From Rhizoclosmatium globosum (lineage: Eukaryota; Chytridiomycota; Chytridiomycetes; Chytridiales; Chytriomycetaceae), in contig MCGO01000326.1 of NCBI GenBank assembly GCA_002104985.1, forward strand, positions 1 through 32,752: a DNA stretch of 32,752 bases, read 5' to 3'. Under the pieces are notes generated by a model. The model saw nothing but the letters and a program-made list of their open reading frames with translations, did no database searches and had not been told where the DNA came from. Below, in pieces: positions 1 through 10,691 of the stretch. Each line of letters opens with the position of its first letter. The stretch's first letter is position 1. Made by a program: the position numbers and the translations under genes.

Positions 1-657
1 CGTTACCAGTCGCAGTTCACTTGTGTTCCAAGTGCAATCTACTGTAATGCTGGCCTCATTTCTCCTTTCCAAAAGACTGGTCTCAACATTTACGATGTCC
101 GAACTAAGTGTGACCCAAGCACTCCTCTCTGTTACACTGTATGTTGTCAACCTTACGTAACTCATGCTGCTCTTATTAATCTACGTCGCGTCTCATAGAT
201 TTTGAATGACATTGAAGCCTACCTCAACCGTGCCGATGTTCAGGAAGAACTTGGAGTCGATGTGGAATACAAGGGATGCAACATGGAAGTTAACCAGCGT
301 TTCATGATGGCTGGAGACTGGATGCGCCCATACGTGAACCTCGTTCCAGACATTATTGAAAGTGGTGTCCGTACCCTCATTTACGCCGGTGACGCCGACT
401 ACATTTGTAACTACATGGGCAACCGTGCCTGGACTCTTGAATTGGAGTGGAGCGGAAAGGATGAATTCAACTCCGCTCCCGAATTGGACTGGGTGAGCAA
501 GGTGACTGGCAAGAAGGCTGGAATCTTTAGAACTTATGATAAGTTGACCTACTTGACCATTTATGAGGCTGGGCACATGGTTCCATATGATCAGCCAGAA
601 CACTCCAAGGAGTTTATCAACCACTGGATTTCTGGTGGAAAGACTTTCGCCTTGTGA
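1..657 (+). CDS. Serine carboxypeptidase (carboxypeptidase Y type), 3' part
   Basis: This is the C-terminal part of a vacuolar/lysosomal serine carboxypeptidase of family S10, which removes C-terminal residues from peptides. The gene enters from the left edge, so signal peptide, propeptide and catalytic Ser are outside the window. Exon parts are 1-138 and 199-657; the 60-nt intron 139-198 starts GTATGT and ends CATAG. The catalytic Asp lies in YAGDADYICNYMGN, where the Cys after Asp-Tyr-Ile is a hallmark of the carboxypeptidase Y group, and the catalytic His lies in EAGHMVPYDQP close to the C-terminus. The frame ends at TGA 655-657 and an AATAAA follows at 678. The family is sure; the exact yeast orthologue is inferred from the Cys motif. 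Confidence 0.93.
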
Positions 658-677
658 TTTGCCTTTCTTATTCAAAG

Positions 678-683
678 AATAAA
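678..683 (+). terminator. AATAAA poly(A) signal of the carboxypeptidase gene
   Basis: AATAAA stands about 20 nt after the stop codon. The same hexamer sits just after most plus-strand genes here (1416, 5008, 5570, 6032). Confidence 0.6.
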
Positions 684-971
684 CTGAAGAAATGGCTATC
701 TAAGCGTGTACTGCACAGGTATGGTCATTTTTCAACACTTAATTCCATGTGGCAGCGGCAGCAATGCGAGGCTGTGTGAGGCTGTGTGCAAGGAGGCACA
801 AAGAGAGGACATTGGGAAAAATGAGGCAGTACTGAGGCTGTGCACAGATGGTGATCAAAGAAAATTGTTAAAGAAATTTGTTAAGCCCCGACAAATCACA
901 TATAAAATCGACAGCGAAACTATAGACAAGTTTCACAAAATAACAAACACAACTTCAATTAAAAACCAAAA
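684..971 (+). promoter_or_regulatory. Intergenic region with TATA box for the first small secreted gene
   Basis: No convincing gene is seen in this stretch. It holds a short GAGGCTGTGTG direct repeat near 768-790. A TATAAAA at 901-907 stands about 70 nt before the ATG at 972, followed by an A-rich leader, as expected for a strongly expressed gene. Other open frames here lack coding character. Confidence 0.5.
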
Positions 972-1367
972 ATGCAGTCCATCTTTGCCCTTACTGCCCT
1001 CGTTGCTGCCGTCTCTGCTCAAACTACTACTGCTGCTGCCGGTGCTGGTCTCTCTGACACTTGTGCCGCTCAAGAAGCCGTTTTGGCCAAGATCTTCACT
1101 GACTGCAAGGTTGACTTGTTGGCTATTGTTGCCCAAGCTCCAGCTATTCCAACTTTCACTAAGGACCAAGTTACCTGTTTCTGTTCCCCATCCAGTGTTG
1201 ACACCATGAAGAAGGCTGCTGCTGCCTGTACTGGACCAAACGACAAGGGCGTTGCCGGTATGATTACTACTTTGCAGGGATCTTGTGTTGTTCCAACCAC
1301 CAAGTCTGGATCTGAGACTTTGGGATACGCTGCCGCTGCCGCCGCCGTCGGAGCCATGTTCTTGTAA
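972..1367 (+). CDS. Small secreted cysteine-rich protein, GPI-anchor-like (copy 1 of 3)
   Basis: A single-exon protein of 131 residues. A signal peptide (about residues 1-16, ending VSAQ) is followed by an Ala/Thr-rich stretch and six cysteines (31, 45, 69, 71, 86, 105). The first five are spaced C-x13-C-x23-C-x-C-x14-C, a spacing shared almost exactly with two more genes at 5232 and 5662. The end is a hydrophobic Ala-rich tail after a Ser/Gly site, typical of a GPI signal, so the mature protein is probably held on the plasma membrane or cell wall. The overall plan recalls small secreted fungal cell-surface proteins and is superficially elicitin-like, but I do not recognise the family. TATA at 901 and AATAAA at 1416 frame the gene. 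Confidence 0.8.
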   Translation: MQSIFALTALVAAVSAQTTTAAAGAGLSDTCAAQEAVLAKIFTDCKVDLLAIVAQAPAIPTFTKDQVTCFCSPSSVDTMKKAAAACTGPNDKGVAGMITTLQGSCVVPTTKSGSETLGYAAAAAAVGAMFL

Positions 1368-1549
1368 ATTGTAATAGTTTGATTCTTGATTTTTACAGTT
1401 TTGCATACTCGTTGAAATAAACCTCGTTCTCTATGATTATGTTTTATTCATGTTTAACAAAAAACGGTAATTTGGCCTTATTTCCAACCATATTTATAAG
1501 AAGGAAAAGAAGAGATATTATAATAACCACAAATTAAAAGTGTTCCGAA

Positions 1550-4500
1550 ATGGAAGTTGAAGAGGGTGATGGCCCAGCAAACCAGGCGTCTGCGGATGGC
1601 GACTCTGACATTCTTCCCGCGCCAGTTCTCGGCGCAGCATCGCATTCATCGGCGCAGTGGGAGAAGACATTGACGCGCATGTGAGTGAGTTGAACGAGAG
1701 ACGCTGTTGTCGCTGACTTGTTTTGGTGGTCGAATTGAATCCAAACGACTGGATTCGCAGCATCCCCGCAATCGTCTCAATTAAAATGATTGTTGTCCGC
1801 GCATTCGGTTTGGCTGTCTTTGTTTCTTTGTTTGGAAGCCGTTGTTGTTAACTTGTTGCTGACCCAAACCACTCCATCCAGACACCGACTCGCAAAAGAG
1901 CTCGCAGGCATCCGGCTTCGTCGTTGACAAAGAGCGCGGCGTGAGTCATCCTTCCATCTATCGCTGACTCAACTCAGACGCTGCTCGCTGACATTTGAAT
2001 CCAGATTATCTTGTCAAATAGGCATGTCGTTCATCCTGGTCCAATTCTCGCAGAAGCCATCTTCAACCAATCCAAGGAAGAAATCAAATTGACTCCTATC
2101 TATCGTGATCCGGTCCATGATTTTGGTTTCTTTCAGTTCAACGTGAAGGACATCAAATACATGGACATTGTTGAAATTCCACTTGTTGTTGCTCCAGAGA
2201 AGGTGCGAGTTGGTGTTGATATCCGTGTGGTAAGCTGTCAATTACTTCAAGATCTTGATTTCATTCCATGCATTGACGTACCGTGTAAAATAGGTTGGAA
2301 ATGACAGTGGAGAACGGCTCAGCATTTTAAGTGGAACATTGGCACGTTTAGACAGAAAGGCGCCTTTCTATGGAGCTGGAAAGTACAACGACTGGAACAC
2401 GTTCTATTATCAAGCCGCCTCAATGACGTCAGGTGGAAGTTCGGGTTCTCCTGTCATCAATGTGGATGGAGAGGCAATCGCTCTTAATGCCGGTGGATCA
2501 ACATCTGCCGCGTCGTCTTTTTTCCTCCCTCTCGACCGTGTCGTTCGTGTCCTTCAGTACCTTCAAACTGGCGTTGTGCAAATTCCGCGCGGAACTCTTC
2601 AGACAATCTTCAAGTTTTCGCCATATGATGAAGTCAAACGACTTGGCCTTCTCCCTCAAGTAGAATCAGAAGTTCGAAAAGAGTTTCCGGATGGGACAGG
2701 AATGCTCGTTGTTTCGCAGGTCATCCCTAAAGGTCCTGCTGAAGGAATTATGGAACCGGGAGATATCATTGTGAAATTGAATGGGAAAATGGTGACAAAG
2801 TTTGTGCCTCTTGAGGAGGTTTTTGATTCCTCTGTTGGGCATTCTGTTAGTTTTAGTGTCCAACGGTGAGCTTTGTTGGTCCCCCCTAAATAATTTTTAA
2901 CTCACAACTTTTAATACTAGTGGCGTGGAACTCAAAGACATTGAAGTGTCCGTTCAAGACTTACATTCCATCACTCCCGACCGTTATGTCGAAGTCGGCG
3001 GCGGAATTCTGAATACTGTGTCCTATCAAATGGCTGTTTCTTTCATGGTGCCAACATCCGGCGTCTTTGTCGCTCAAGCCGGCTATATGCTTTCAATGGC
3101 AGGCGTTTCTCGAAAGTGCTGTCTCATTGAACTCAATAACGTTCCAATCCCCACCCTCGAAAAGTTTGTGGAAGTGATGGAGACATTGAGAGATGGCGAG
3201 CGTGTACCATTACGGTTCATTCATTTGTCGGACATTAACAAGGAAAAGGTCAGTTTGATGCAGGTGGACCGGAAATGGCATGGATTCAATTTAGCTGTGC
3301 GGGATGGTGAGTTGATGATTTTCCTGTTTCCTGTGCTAAATTTCTTTTGACAGAAACAAGTGGACTATGGAATTACTCAAAATTGGCTCCTTGTATTGGT
3401 CCCGCTATTTATGAACCTCACACAGCTACTCATTTGGCCCTCGATGAAAACTTGGGACCGGGACGAGACGTCATTCCTTCCTTGATCCACATTGAAGTTC
3501 ACGTAAGTTGACACTGTTTGCCTTTTTGAACTAACAATCATTAAGATGCCATTTTATATTGATGGCGCTGCGAATTCTGTGGCAGCTGGTATCGGTCTTG
3601 TTGTTGATGCCGAGCTAGGACTCGTTCTTGGCGACCGTCATACAATTCCTATTTCTCTTGGAGATGTTATGCTCACTTTTGCAAACTCAATCATTATTCC
3701 TGGAAAGATTCTATTTATACACCAAGTGTACAATTTCGTTCTATTGCGATATGACGTTACCTTGTTGGGAGAAACATTTGTAAAGTCCGCTGTGTTTTCA
3801 AAAAAGGATTTGTCGCAAGGAGATTCTGGTATGTTACTTTCATGATTTTGTTTTCGTCTGTGATTGACAATTTTTTCAGTTCATATGGTCTGTTTGTCAA
3901 AAGCATATCAAGCTTTGGTTCGTAAAACCGTAGTTACAAACAAGCGTCAGTTCTTTGTTGCAGAGCCGATTCCACCTTGCTTTCGCGCCATTAATGTTGA
4001 AGGTGAGAAGATTTTTTGCTATGCCAATTTTTGACGTTTTATGTAGGCATTGAACTCGAAAATCCGATCTCAAATGCGGGAGTCTTGACAGACGAAGTTG
4101 GGCACATTCAAGCACTCTATGCTGCACACAGCAAGTTCTCCTCAAAAGGAAAAAGCGAGTTCTTCATGGGAATGCCAATCTCACTTATCGAACCAACTGT
4201 GACACACGTCCGTAATCTGTTGTTGGAACAGAAAGTCTTGGAACCGTATGCTTATACTCTTGAAGCCGAGTTAAGTTACGCGCAAGTGGCGCAGGCTCGT
4301 GTTCTTGGGTTGCCAGACTCTTGGGTCAAGCGACTGGAAGGCACACATTTGAGTAGGCGTAATGTGTTGGTTATAAGGCGTGTAACCAGTGGAACTGAGG
4401 CGTGCAAGTTGTTGAAGGAAGGTGATATGATTCTTGCAGTTGATGGAAATGCTGTTGCGGACTATAACGAAATTCTGAAGCATACAGACAAAAGTGAATT

Positions 4501-5006
4501 GAATCTGGTAAGAACTTGTAGGAATGTGCAAGACTGTTTTTGATGTTCATTTTTAGACCATCATGCGCGACAAGAAAGAACTCAGTCTAACAGTTCCGGC
4601 TTCCTTAATGTCAATACACACTTCGGAACGCATTGTTGGTTGGTCAGGTGCCGTGTTCCAAATGCCGCACCGAGCAATCTTTCACCAACTCAAGACTGTT
4701 CCTGAAGGAGTTTTGTGTTCAGTAGTGTATGACGGTTCTCCGGCACAGCTTTATCAACTGCAACCTCTCTCTTGGGTCAATGAAATCAATGGTCAGAAAA
4801 TTCTCAACCTCGACGATTTGGTTGAGGCTGTCAGCAAGATACCCAGCGATAGCTTTGCGAGAGTCAAGACCGTCAACTTCCAGAGATTTGTTAAAGTGTT
4901 GGCTATTCGTGTCAATACTCATTACTTCGGAACTTGGCAGCTTAAGAGAGTTGTTGGTGGCGGGGATTGGATCTTGGAGACAATTGACGTTGCACAGCAA
5001 CCATGA
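1550..5006 (+). CDS. NMA111: Nuclear HtrA-like serine protease Nma111
   Basis: A tandem HtrA-type serine protease with PDZ domains. The yeast protein is nuclear, pro-apoptotic and cleaves the IAP protein Bir1. Exons: 1550-1680, 1761-1807, 1882-1940, 2005-2229, 2294-2865, 2921-3306, 3354-3502, 3546-3828, 3880-4002, 4047-4507, 4557-5006, giving 961 residues, close to yeast's 997, with every phase consistent. The first protease domain has an intact triad: His86 in ILSNRHVV, Asp118 in DPVHDFG, Ser204 in SGGSSGSPV. A PDZ segment follows (VIPKGPAEGIMEPGDII). The second protease-like half (from about 3546) has lost the GNSGSP-type serine motif, as is normal for this family. Two more PDZ-like parts (GTEACKLLKEGDMIL; DGSPAQLYQLQPLSWV) close the protein. 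The ATG at 1550 starts an acidic disordered N-terminus. It lies between two secreted-protein copies. Confidence 0.95.
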
Positions 5007-5231
5007 TAATAAATTGTATATCGGATACATAGTATTAAAATGTGTTTCCAAATAAATTGGCTTACGTTCTTACTAACCTCGTACGGAACTTTGCCATTTC
5101 TATAAAACTATATTGTAAGGACTTGGTGGAGCAAGTGTGTTTGAGTGTGCGGACTGACAGCAAAAAATTCCACAACTTGCGACTGATAAAAGCCCGTCTC
5201 CAACTGGAAAAAGAGCAAAATCATCCTCAAA

Positions 5232-5507
5232 ATGCAAGTTTCTCACATCTTCTTGGCTGTCGCTGTTGTCGCTGGCTCCGCTATGGCTCAATCCCAGGCC
5301 TGTATGAACGACCTCACCCCTTTCCTCAACATTGTGACTTCCTGCAAGATTGACTTTGGTGCCATCTCCGCCAACCCCAACGCGCCATTAACTTCAGACC
5401 AGAACAAGTGCCTCTGTACCGACAGCTCCAAGGCCGTGATCAATAAGCTGCTCGTTGACTGTGCTTCTCCAACTGACAAGAACACTGGTAAGGATTTGAG
5501 TGTTTAA
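5232..5507 (+). CDS. Small secreted cysteine-rich protein, truncated (copy 2 of 3)
   Basis: A 91-residue relative of the genes at 972 and 5662. It has a signal peptide (about 1-19, AMAQ end) and five cysteines at 24, 38, 60, 62 and 77, spaced C-x13-C-x21-C-x-C-x14-C. Unlike its relatives it stops at KNTGKDLSV, before the Ser/Gly stretch and hydrophobic tail, so as read it is soluble and released rather than GPI-anchored. At the break the DNA is ACTG followed by GTAAGG, a good splice donor, but no AG acceptor with a tail exon follows before the AATAAA at 5570. It may be a real short form or a gene that lost its last exon. Confidence 0.72.
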   Translation: MQVSHIFLAVAVVAGSAMAQSQACMNDLTPFLNIVTSCKIDFGAISANPNAPLTSDQNKCLCTDSSKAVINKLLVDCASPTDKNTGKDLSV

Positions 5508-5661
5508 TTGGTGCTTCAATATTGTTTGTGATGTGATTCAATTTCGAAATCACGCATCCTCGCACCTCATAATAAAGCGCCTCCTCCTTCATTCTTTTAC
5601 CTGATTTTTTTGTGATAAATTCCTGTCAAAGAAAGAACAGCGAAGAAAAACCTTCTCCCAA

Positions 5662-6018
5662 ATGCAATTTGCCCTTACCCTTGCATTCCTCGCCTCCATT
5701 GCGCTTGCCCAAGTTCCAACGGGAACCAGTGGAATGCCGTCTGATGCTTGCTTGAATGGCCTCACTTCATTCGTGACTGTTGCCAGCAACTGCAAAATTG
5801 ATATTATGGCTTTGGCGAGTTCCAATGCAACATTCACTCCAAACAAAGACCAAGTCTCTTGCCTGTGTACCGCGGCCAACACTCAAATAATCTCGAAGAT
5901 GATTTCTGACTGTTCTAGCCCAAGCGATTCGAATCAGGGTTGTCAACAGGGCAAGTCTGGTGCTATCTCGACTGGTTCCTATGCTGCTGCAGCTGTCGTT
6001 GGAGCTATGTTGTTGTAA
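5662..6018 (+). CDS. Small secreted cysteine-rich protein, GPI-anchor-like (copy 3 of 3)
   Basis: A single-exon protein of 118 residues. A signal peptide (about 1-16, ALAQ) is followed by cysteines at 30, 44, 67, 69, 84 and 94; the first five have spacing C-x13-C-x22-C-x-C-x14-C, as in its two relatives. The segment SSNATFT contains a possible N-glycosylation site. It ends in a Ser/Gly/Tyr stretch plus hydrophobic AAAAVVGAMLL, a GPI-signal-like tail nearly identical in style to copy 1. AATAAA at 6032 follows the TAA. It stands about 150 nt after copy 2 on the same strand, which suggests tandem duplication. Function unknown; a cell-surface structural or adhesive role is only a guess. Confidence 0.8.
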   Translation: MQFALTLAFLASIALAQVPTGTSGMPSDACLNGLTSFVTVASNCKIDIMALASSNATFTPNKDQVSCLCTAANTQIISKMISDCSSPSDSNQGCQQGKSGAISTGSYAAAAVVGAMLL

Positions 6019-6102
6019 TCGCATTCTAAACAATAAATTATTTCTTTTGTTCTACAATTATTTGTTCTCTTTTCTGCAACTCAGTCACAAACTGTCAAGT
6101 CA

Positions 6103-6543
6103 ATGATCGAAGTCGCCATCGTCAACCACATTCGCAAAGGCGTTGAGAACGGATCTTTTGTTCAGCCGAATGCCGAAGAGCAAGCCTGTCTCAAGGGGTT
6201 CACTTCCTCTGAAAACCTGACGATGCCTCTGAACTTTATGTTCTGGTCAGGCCTGGGCTACTTTGCCATGGATCCTGTCAACGTCCGCAAGATCCCTATT
6301 CACTTGAAGCTATTTGGTATGGTGGCAGTTGCAGCTGGGGGCTTTGGTTCTACGTACCTCTTGGTGAGGAGGTATCACCGATCTTGCCTACAATGCATCA
6401 TAGATTCAAGGGACAAGACGAGCGACTTTTACAAAGCGACACGGGAAATTATGAAACAACACCATCCAGATGCGAATGATTATTTCAAGTTTGAAAAGTA
6501 TAGGCTGTTACGGGAAACAACCCCAGCTACAAACGACAAATAA
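6103..6543 (+). CDS. Small membrane protein, possibly OCIA-domain-like
   Basis: A single-exon frame of 146 residues that reads like a real gene and ends in TAA overlapping an AATAAA at 6539. It has two likely membrane segments, around residues 45-56 (FMFWSGLGYFAM) and 68-88 (HLKLFGMVAVAAGGFGSTYLL), then a charged C-terminus. The order EE-x2-C near residue 29, a helical hairpin and a C-x2-C after an Arg/Tyr stretch recalls the OCIA domain of mitochondrial/endosomal proteins, but the match is by eye and weak. It converges with the dynactin gene, only 34 nt between stops. Another small mitochondrial membrane protein is equally possible. Confidence 0.6.
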   Translation: MIEVAIVNHIRKGVENGSFVQPNAEEQACLKGFTSSENLTMPLNFMFWSGLGYFAMDPVNVRKIPIHLKLFGMVAVAAGGFGSTYLLVRRYHRSCLQCIIDSRDKTSDFYKATREIMKQHHPDANDYFKFEKYRLLRETTPATNDK

Positions 6544-6577
6544 ACAATGCATACATTCTGCAAATATTCTGCAATAT

Positions 6578-7440
6578 TTAGGACACAACTCCAATAGTCT
6601 GTGTAACTCCAGCCTGGATTCTCTTGATTAGCTCCTTCATTTGGGAAATAGGACGACATACCTTTTGAGCATGAAATCGCTTGAGAACATCCTTCAAATA
6701 TTCAACATGCTTCAAGTGAAGGCTGGTTTGCTCCTTATTTCTGCCCGTTTGTGTTCGTCGTTCGTTGTTGAGTCCATAGATCACAGTATTACTGGCTAAT
6801 TTCTCGTTGGGCCAAGTTGAACAACTGGTGCCAATCACGCAATTGTCTCCTATGCTTGTTCCTGACATTACCGTTGCTGTTTGAAGGTAAGTTGATTCCA
6901 CCAATGTCAATAGTCACCACCTTTTGGCTCAAGAACACAGCCACTTCCTATACCGCTGCCTTCGAAAACTACAATAACGGAATTGAGTATCTACAATCAC
7001 GTTGCATTTTGGCATACCTGAACCACATTCAAATATGTTCTCATCGCCAATATGAAGGTCTTCAGCAGTTCTGTGCCAGATGCGCAAATCAGTTTGATAT
7101 ATCTCAGACAGAAGGAGTCGGGACTGCATGATGTGTCCAGCATCGCTCGATTGTTCCGACTGATTCAAGTTCCAACTTCAAACCACTCTCTCAGCTCTCG
7201 CTCAAGCGACACACACCGATTAATGATGACAACGCCTTCTTCGACAATATTGTTGTTGCCGAACATGATTGGGCCTCCGCCTGGACTGAGTATTTTGCAT
7301 TTGGGATGGATGATGTTGTGGTTGCCGAACGAGATGATGCCGCCTCGGATTTCCGTATCTTCGCAGATAACGTTTTCGGCCCCGAGAACTTTTATACTGG
7401 CGGCTGGTAACGGCGTTGCTGTGGTGATGGTTGCGGCCAT
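6578..7440 (-). CDS. Dynactin subunit 6 (p27)
   Basis: p27 is a subunit of the dynactin pointed-end complex, which links dynein to cargo; it folds as a left-handed beta-helix of hexapeptide repeats. Exons on the minus strand: 7440-7217, 7070-7018, 6968-6921, 6876-6578, giving 207 residues (human about 190) with consistent phases. Hexapeptide rungs are clear in all exons: EDTEIRGGIISFGNHNIIHP, GPIMFGNNNIVEEGVVIINR, IGDENIFECG, GSGIGSGCVLEP, TSIGDNCVIGTSCS, then the typical SNTVIYGLNNERR and a helical C-terminus. The first intron (146 nt) is longer than others here; the other two are 49 and 44 nt. The start ATG at 7440 begins an Ala/Thr-rich leader. Confidence 0.9.
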
Positions 7441-7502
7441 ATGACGAGTGAGTTCTGAAGCAGATTTAATGTTCTAAGCAGACCACAACCATCTTTATTC
7501 AA

Positions 7503-9077
7503 CTAATAGATTCCTGGGACAAAGCGGTATTTAACAATCTCACAGTATCTGTTCCAGTCATCCTTGTACTTGTTCTTACACTTGTGCTCATCACGTTGTT
7601 CACGGTGCCATAACAAGATACCAAAGTAAATTGCGTAGAAGTATGGAATAATGCTTCCAAAACCGGTTGGGAGACACCATGAGAGTGCCATCAGCCAGTC
7701 ACCGGTGTAGTTTACGTGGCGAGCAACACCCCACCATCCGGTAATCAACAACTTGCTGCCGCTCTTGGTTTCAAGGTACTTCAAGTGTTTGCACTCTGGG
7801 CTATCAGGGTTGGTTCGGAACGCATTCTTTTGACCGTTAGAACCACGGAAAATGTACAACCCAAAGAGCTTAAGACCAATCAGAGCCGCAAAAGCTGGAG
7901 CACTCAAGTTAATTGGGAACATAGCCAAATACTTTGACTGGAGCGTGTAAGTGAAGGGAACCCAGACCTTTTCGTTTTCATCAGTAAATAAGAAGGTTTC
8001 TCGAATAATACTCACCAAGTCTCCAAAGTTCAACATGAATCCGAATCCATCAGTGGTAAGATCCATAGTGGTCAAAATCGCCTCCTCATACCACAGAGCA
8101 TCAACAACATAATACAGCTGGAATACCAAAACCAGCCACATCGAGTTGGAAATAGAAGAACCGATGAGACCCCAGTCGTCAGTGTTTTCGCCAGCCACAG
8201 AAACACCTTGCTTCACAGCGTTGGCAGCATTCAGCAAAGTCCAACCAATCAATCCTGGACGCAGTTCACAAAAGTATTTGAGATCGAAGTCAAAAATTCT
8301 AGGATTCAACTCGCGTCCAATGAAAAAGTCGTAGAATGGGTAACCCGAGTTACCGCCTTCAGCCAGAAGGGCTGGGGCGCGGGAAGCAGTCTTTCCATCC
8401 TTTTGCGACTTAGCATCGGTATTCACATCAACGTATCTGAATGAAGCAACGTAAAGACCGAGGGATTGTACGATGGAGAGAATTGTTGATGCCTGCATTT
8501 CATTCAGTATGACAAATTCGGCTTGAAGAATAATAACTCACCACACAGAGTGAGAGCGTGTTGGAGGCAACCCACAAGAGTGGTGCAGGGCCAAAGATAA
8601 AAGATAATCCCGCAATAGCACCGTATGAAGTGACCATGGCTGAAAAGCCGTTGATTGGGTACTTCAAACGTGTGCCGTCACGAATTAAAGTACCTGGCTG
8701 CGGGTAAGTCTTTAGACCAAGGAAGACGTTAACTTACCTTGAGCAACCTTTCCTGGAAGCACATAGTACAGAACTGCAAGCCACGCGTACCAGGCGACAA
8801 CGACAGCACCAGCCAGTGTGACGTCCTCATACGTCAGAGATCCCACAGTCTTGTCGAACGTAGCAAGAAGCAGCTCGATCAGTCCTTCTCTGGTGAAAGA
8901 TGATGGAGTTGGAGGGCATTGGTTGTTTGAACAGAGTGAGTTGAGGAGAGTTGGTACGATCGCAAGGCCTGCAATAACCAGAGGCGACAAGTGAGGCCCC
9001 ATGAATTCAAAGTGATGCGTTGTTGGATTGCGCACGGCCTTGGCGGCAGCGGCGGGTTTCGTGTCCTTCACTGCCAT
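7503..9077 (-). CDS. ERG24: Delta(14)-sterol reductase (ERG24 family)
   Basis: An ER membrane enzyme that reduces the C14-C15 double bond of sterol intermediates with NADPH in ergosterol synthesis. Exons on the minus strand: 9077-8738, 8693-8542, 8492-7503, giving 493 residues with consistent phases (introns 44 and 49 nt). Family marks: RDGTRLKYPINGFSAM after exon 1; the signature DFFIGRELNPR...FDLKYFCELRPGLIGW near residues 220-245; the C-terminal signature GWWGVARHVNYTGDWLMALS (about 415-435) and the ending YKDDWNRYCEIVKYRFVPGIY. Many hydrophobic segments fit a polytopic protein. The HREQRDEHKC and C-terminal forms favour C-14 reductase over the C-24(28) reductase ERG4 branch. It is divergent from the kinase at 9434. 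Confidence 0.92.
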
Positions 9078-9433
9078 CTTTTTTGGAAGGTGGCCTGATT
9101 GGGAAAATGCAGGACAAACTCTCTTGTCTCTTCTCACAGAAGTCTACCGTTACTTTCCTTAGAAGAGGAGATGAGCACTCTTCCTTTAATATGTTGTTGA
9201 TTGGTGAGTTTCCTTCGTCTTTTCCGTTGTAAATCACATTTTGCGGCATGTGGAGATTATTACTTGACCTGATGAAGGGGAAAGGGAAGAATGTTAACTT
9301 TTCCATCTCCGAAATTATTTACATGCTCGAGAAAACAGAAAACAGTGCCGCTGTCTGTGAGCCCCTTGGAATTTTAACATCCAAAACTCTGCATAGCATC
9401 CACATTCTGCATCACCAGCATCATAGACTTAGA
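9078..9433. promoter_or_regulatory. Shared upstream region of sterol reductase and kinase genes
   Basis: About 356 nt between two divergent starts (9077 minus, 9434 plus). I see no gene and no clear TATA box; open frames crossing it are shadows of the flanking genes. It must hold both promoters. Confidence 0.5.
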
Positions 9434-10691
9434 ATGCATTCTTCATACCTCACACCACCTGCATCCAACGAAGCTGGCGAAAAAGACCAGTACCTCTATG
9501 ATATCAGTGTGAAAACCCCAACCGTCACAACCGAAGAACGAGCTCGTCAAGCTCTTCGTCAAACGCTTGAAGGAAGCACAATTCTCGACTCCTACTCTAT
9601 TGTTAAAGTTATTGGCTTCGGAGCGAACGGTGTTGGTGAGTTGTCGCATCAAATTCCCTTGTCACATCAAATTCCCCTTCATAGGAAATTTCAAAATTAC
9701 TCACACACCGCATCTATCAATAGTATTGGCTGCAGAGACCATTAACTACTTGGGTAGTGTTGAACAAGTCGCTGTCAAGTTGATTTACAAGGCACCGGCT
9801 TCAGTTTACCGACCGGCCCCTACAAACAACGACAAGATCCCCAGCGAAATAAAAATTCTCCGTGCCATGGCAACGGAGCCCCATCCAGGCCTTCTTCGCT
9901 ACATCAATGATTTCCAGGAGTAAGTCTGGCTTATTAGCCCTTTCTCAATACTTACAGGCTTCATTCTCAACAGCGAAAAGAACTTTTACCTTGTCACGGA
10001 GCTCTTTGGCACAGATTGGATTGAGCCAACTTACAAGATCCAGAATTCTGAAGGGCATTACGCAAACAACGAAACTCAGACTCTTGCCCCACTGCTTTAC
10101 TACAGCCAACTCTGGGGTCCAAGCTCTCTTCCTTTCTCTTCCGGAGCCTCTGATTGCTGGGGTTGGGCCTACTATGAGTCTTGCATCGCGTGGGCCAAAA
10201 AAACCCCGAAGAATTCCCCAGCCAAACTCCCGATCCGTGTTATCAAGACGATCGTTTACAAAGTCCTGATTGCTATGATTCATTTGCATGAACGCCTTGG
10301 AATGTTTCACTGTGATATCAAGCTCGAAAACATTTTAGTTTCTCGTGCCTCCAATTTGGATGAACCAATCGATGACTACAACGTAAATATTCGCGTTTGC
10401 GATTTTGGTCACTCTGACTTTCTGATTCATGGGATGAAGCATATTGGAACTGAAGGAAATGCAGCCCCAGAGCTTGTGGCCTGTAAAGGACGTGTTGCCG
10501 TTGATGGAGCAAAGGCGGATGTGTATGCTATGGGAGCAATGATTGAAAAATTGATTGAGGCAAGAGATGCAGCGAAGGAGGATGATTTTGATTTGTTTCT
10601 GCGAGATTTGTTGGATGGAATGATGGCTGATGATCCCCAGAAACGTATGAGTATGCGTGAGGCGGCTGAGCATTTCTGGTTCATGTACTGA
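9434..10691 (+). CDS. Protein kinase with HCD catalytic loop
   Basis: A eukaryotic-type protein kinase of 367 residues. Exons 9434-9635, 9736-9919 and 9974-10691 give a length divisible by three. The glycine loop is GFGANGV (about 61-67), the ATP-binding lysine is Lys82 in VAVKLIY, the catalytic loop is HCDIKLEN with Asp243, and Asp272 is in the DFG. GTEGNAAPEL marks the end of the activation segment. Arg of the usual HRD is Cys, so it is a non-RD kinase not expected to need activation-loop phosphorylation. Between the ATP lobe and the loop is an aromatic/Asn-rich insert of about 60 residues (for example SDCWGWAYYESCIAWAKK). I cannot name the subfamily. Its stop is only 36 nt from the stop of the converging Fanzor-like gene. 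Confidence 0.85.

Noticed and set aside
193..675. Minus-strand frame of 160 codons
   Set aside because: Exact shadow of the carboxypeptidase exon, whose catalytic motifs fix the plus strand.
706..1209. Plus-strand frame of 167 codons across the first secreted gene's promoter
   Set aside because: It overlaps the TATA box and reads the secreted gene in the wrong frame; leucine/proline composition only.
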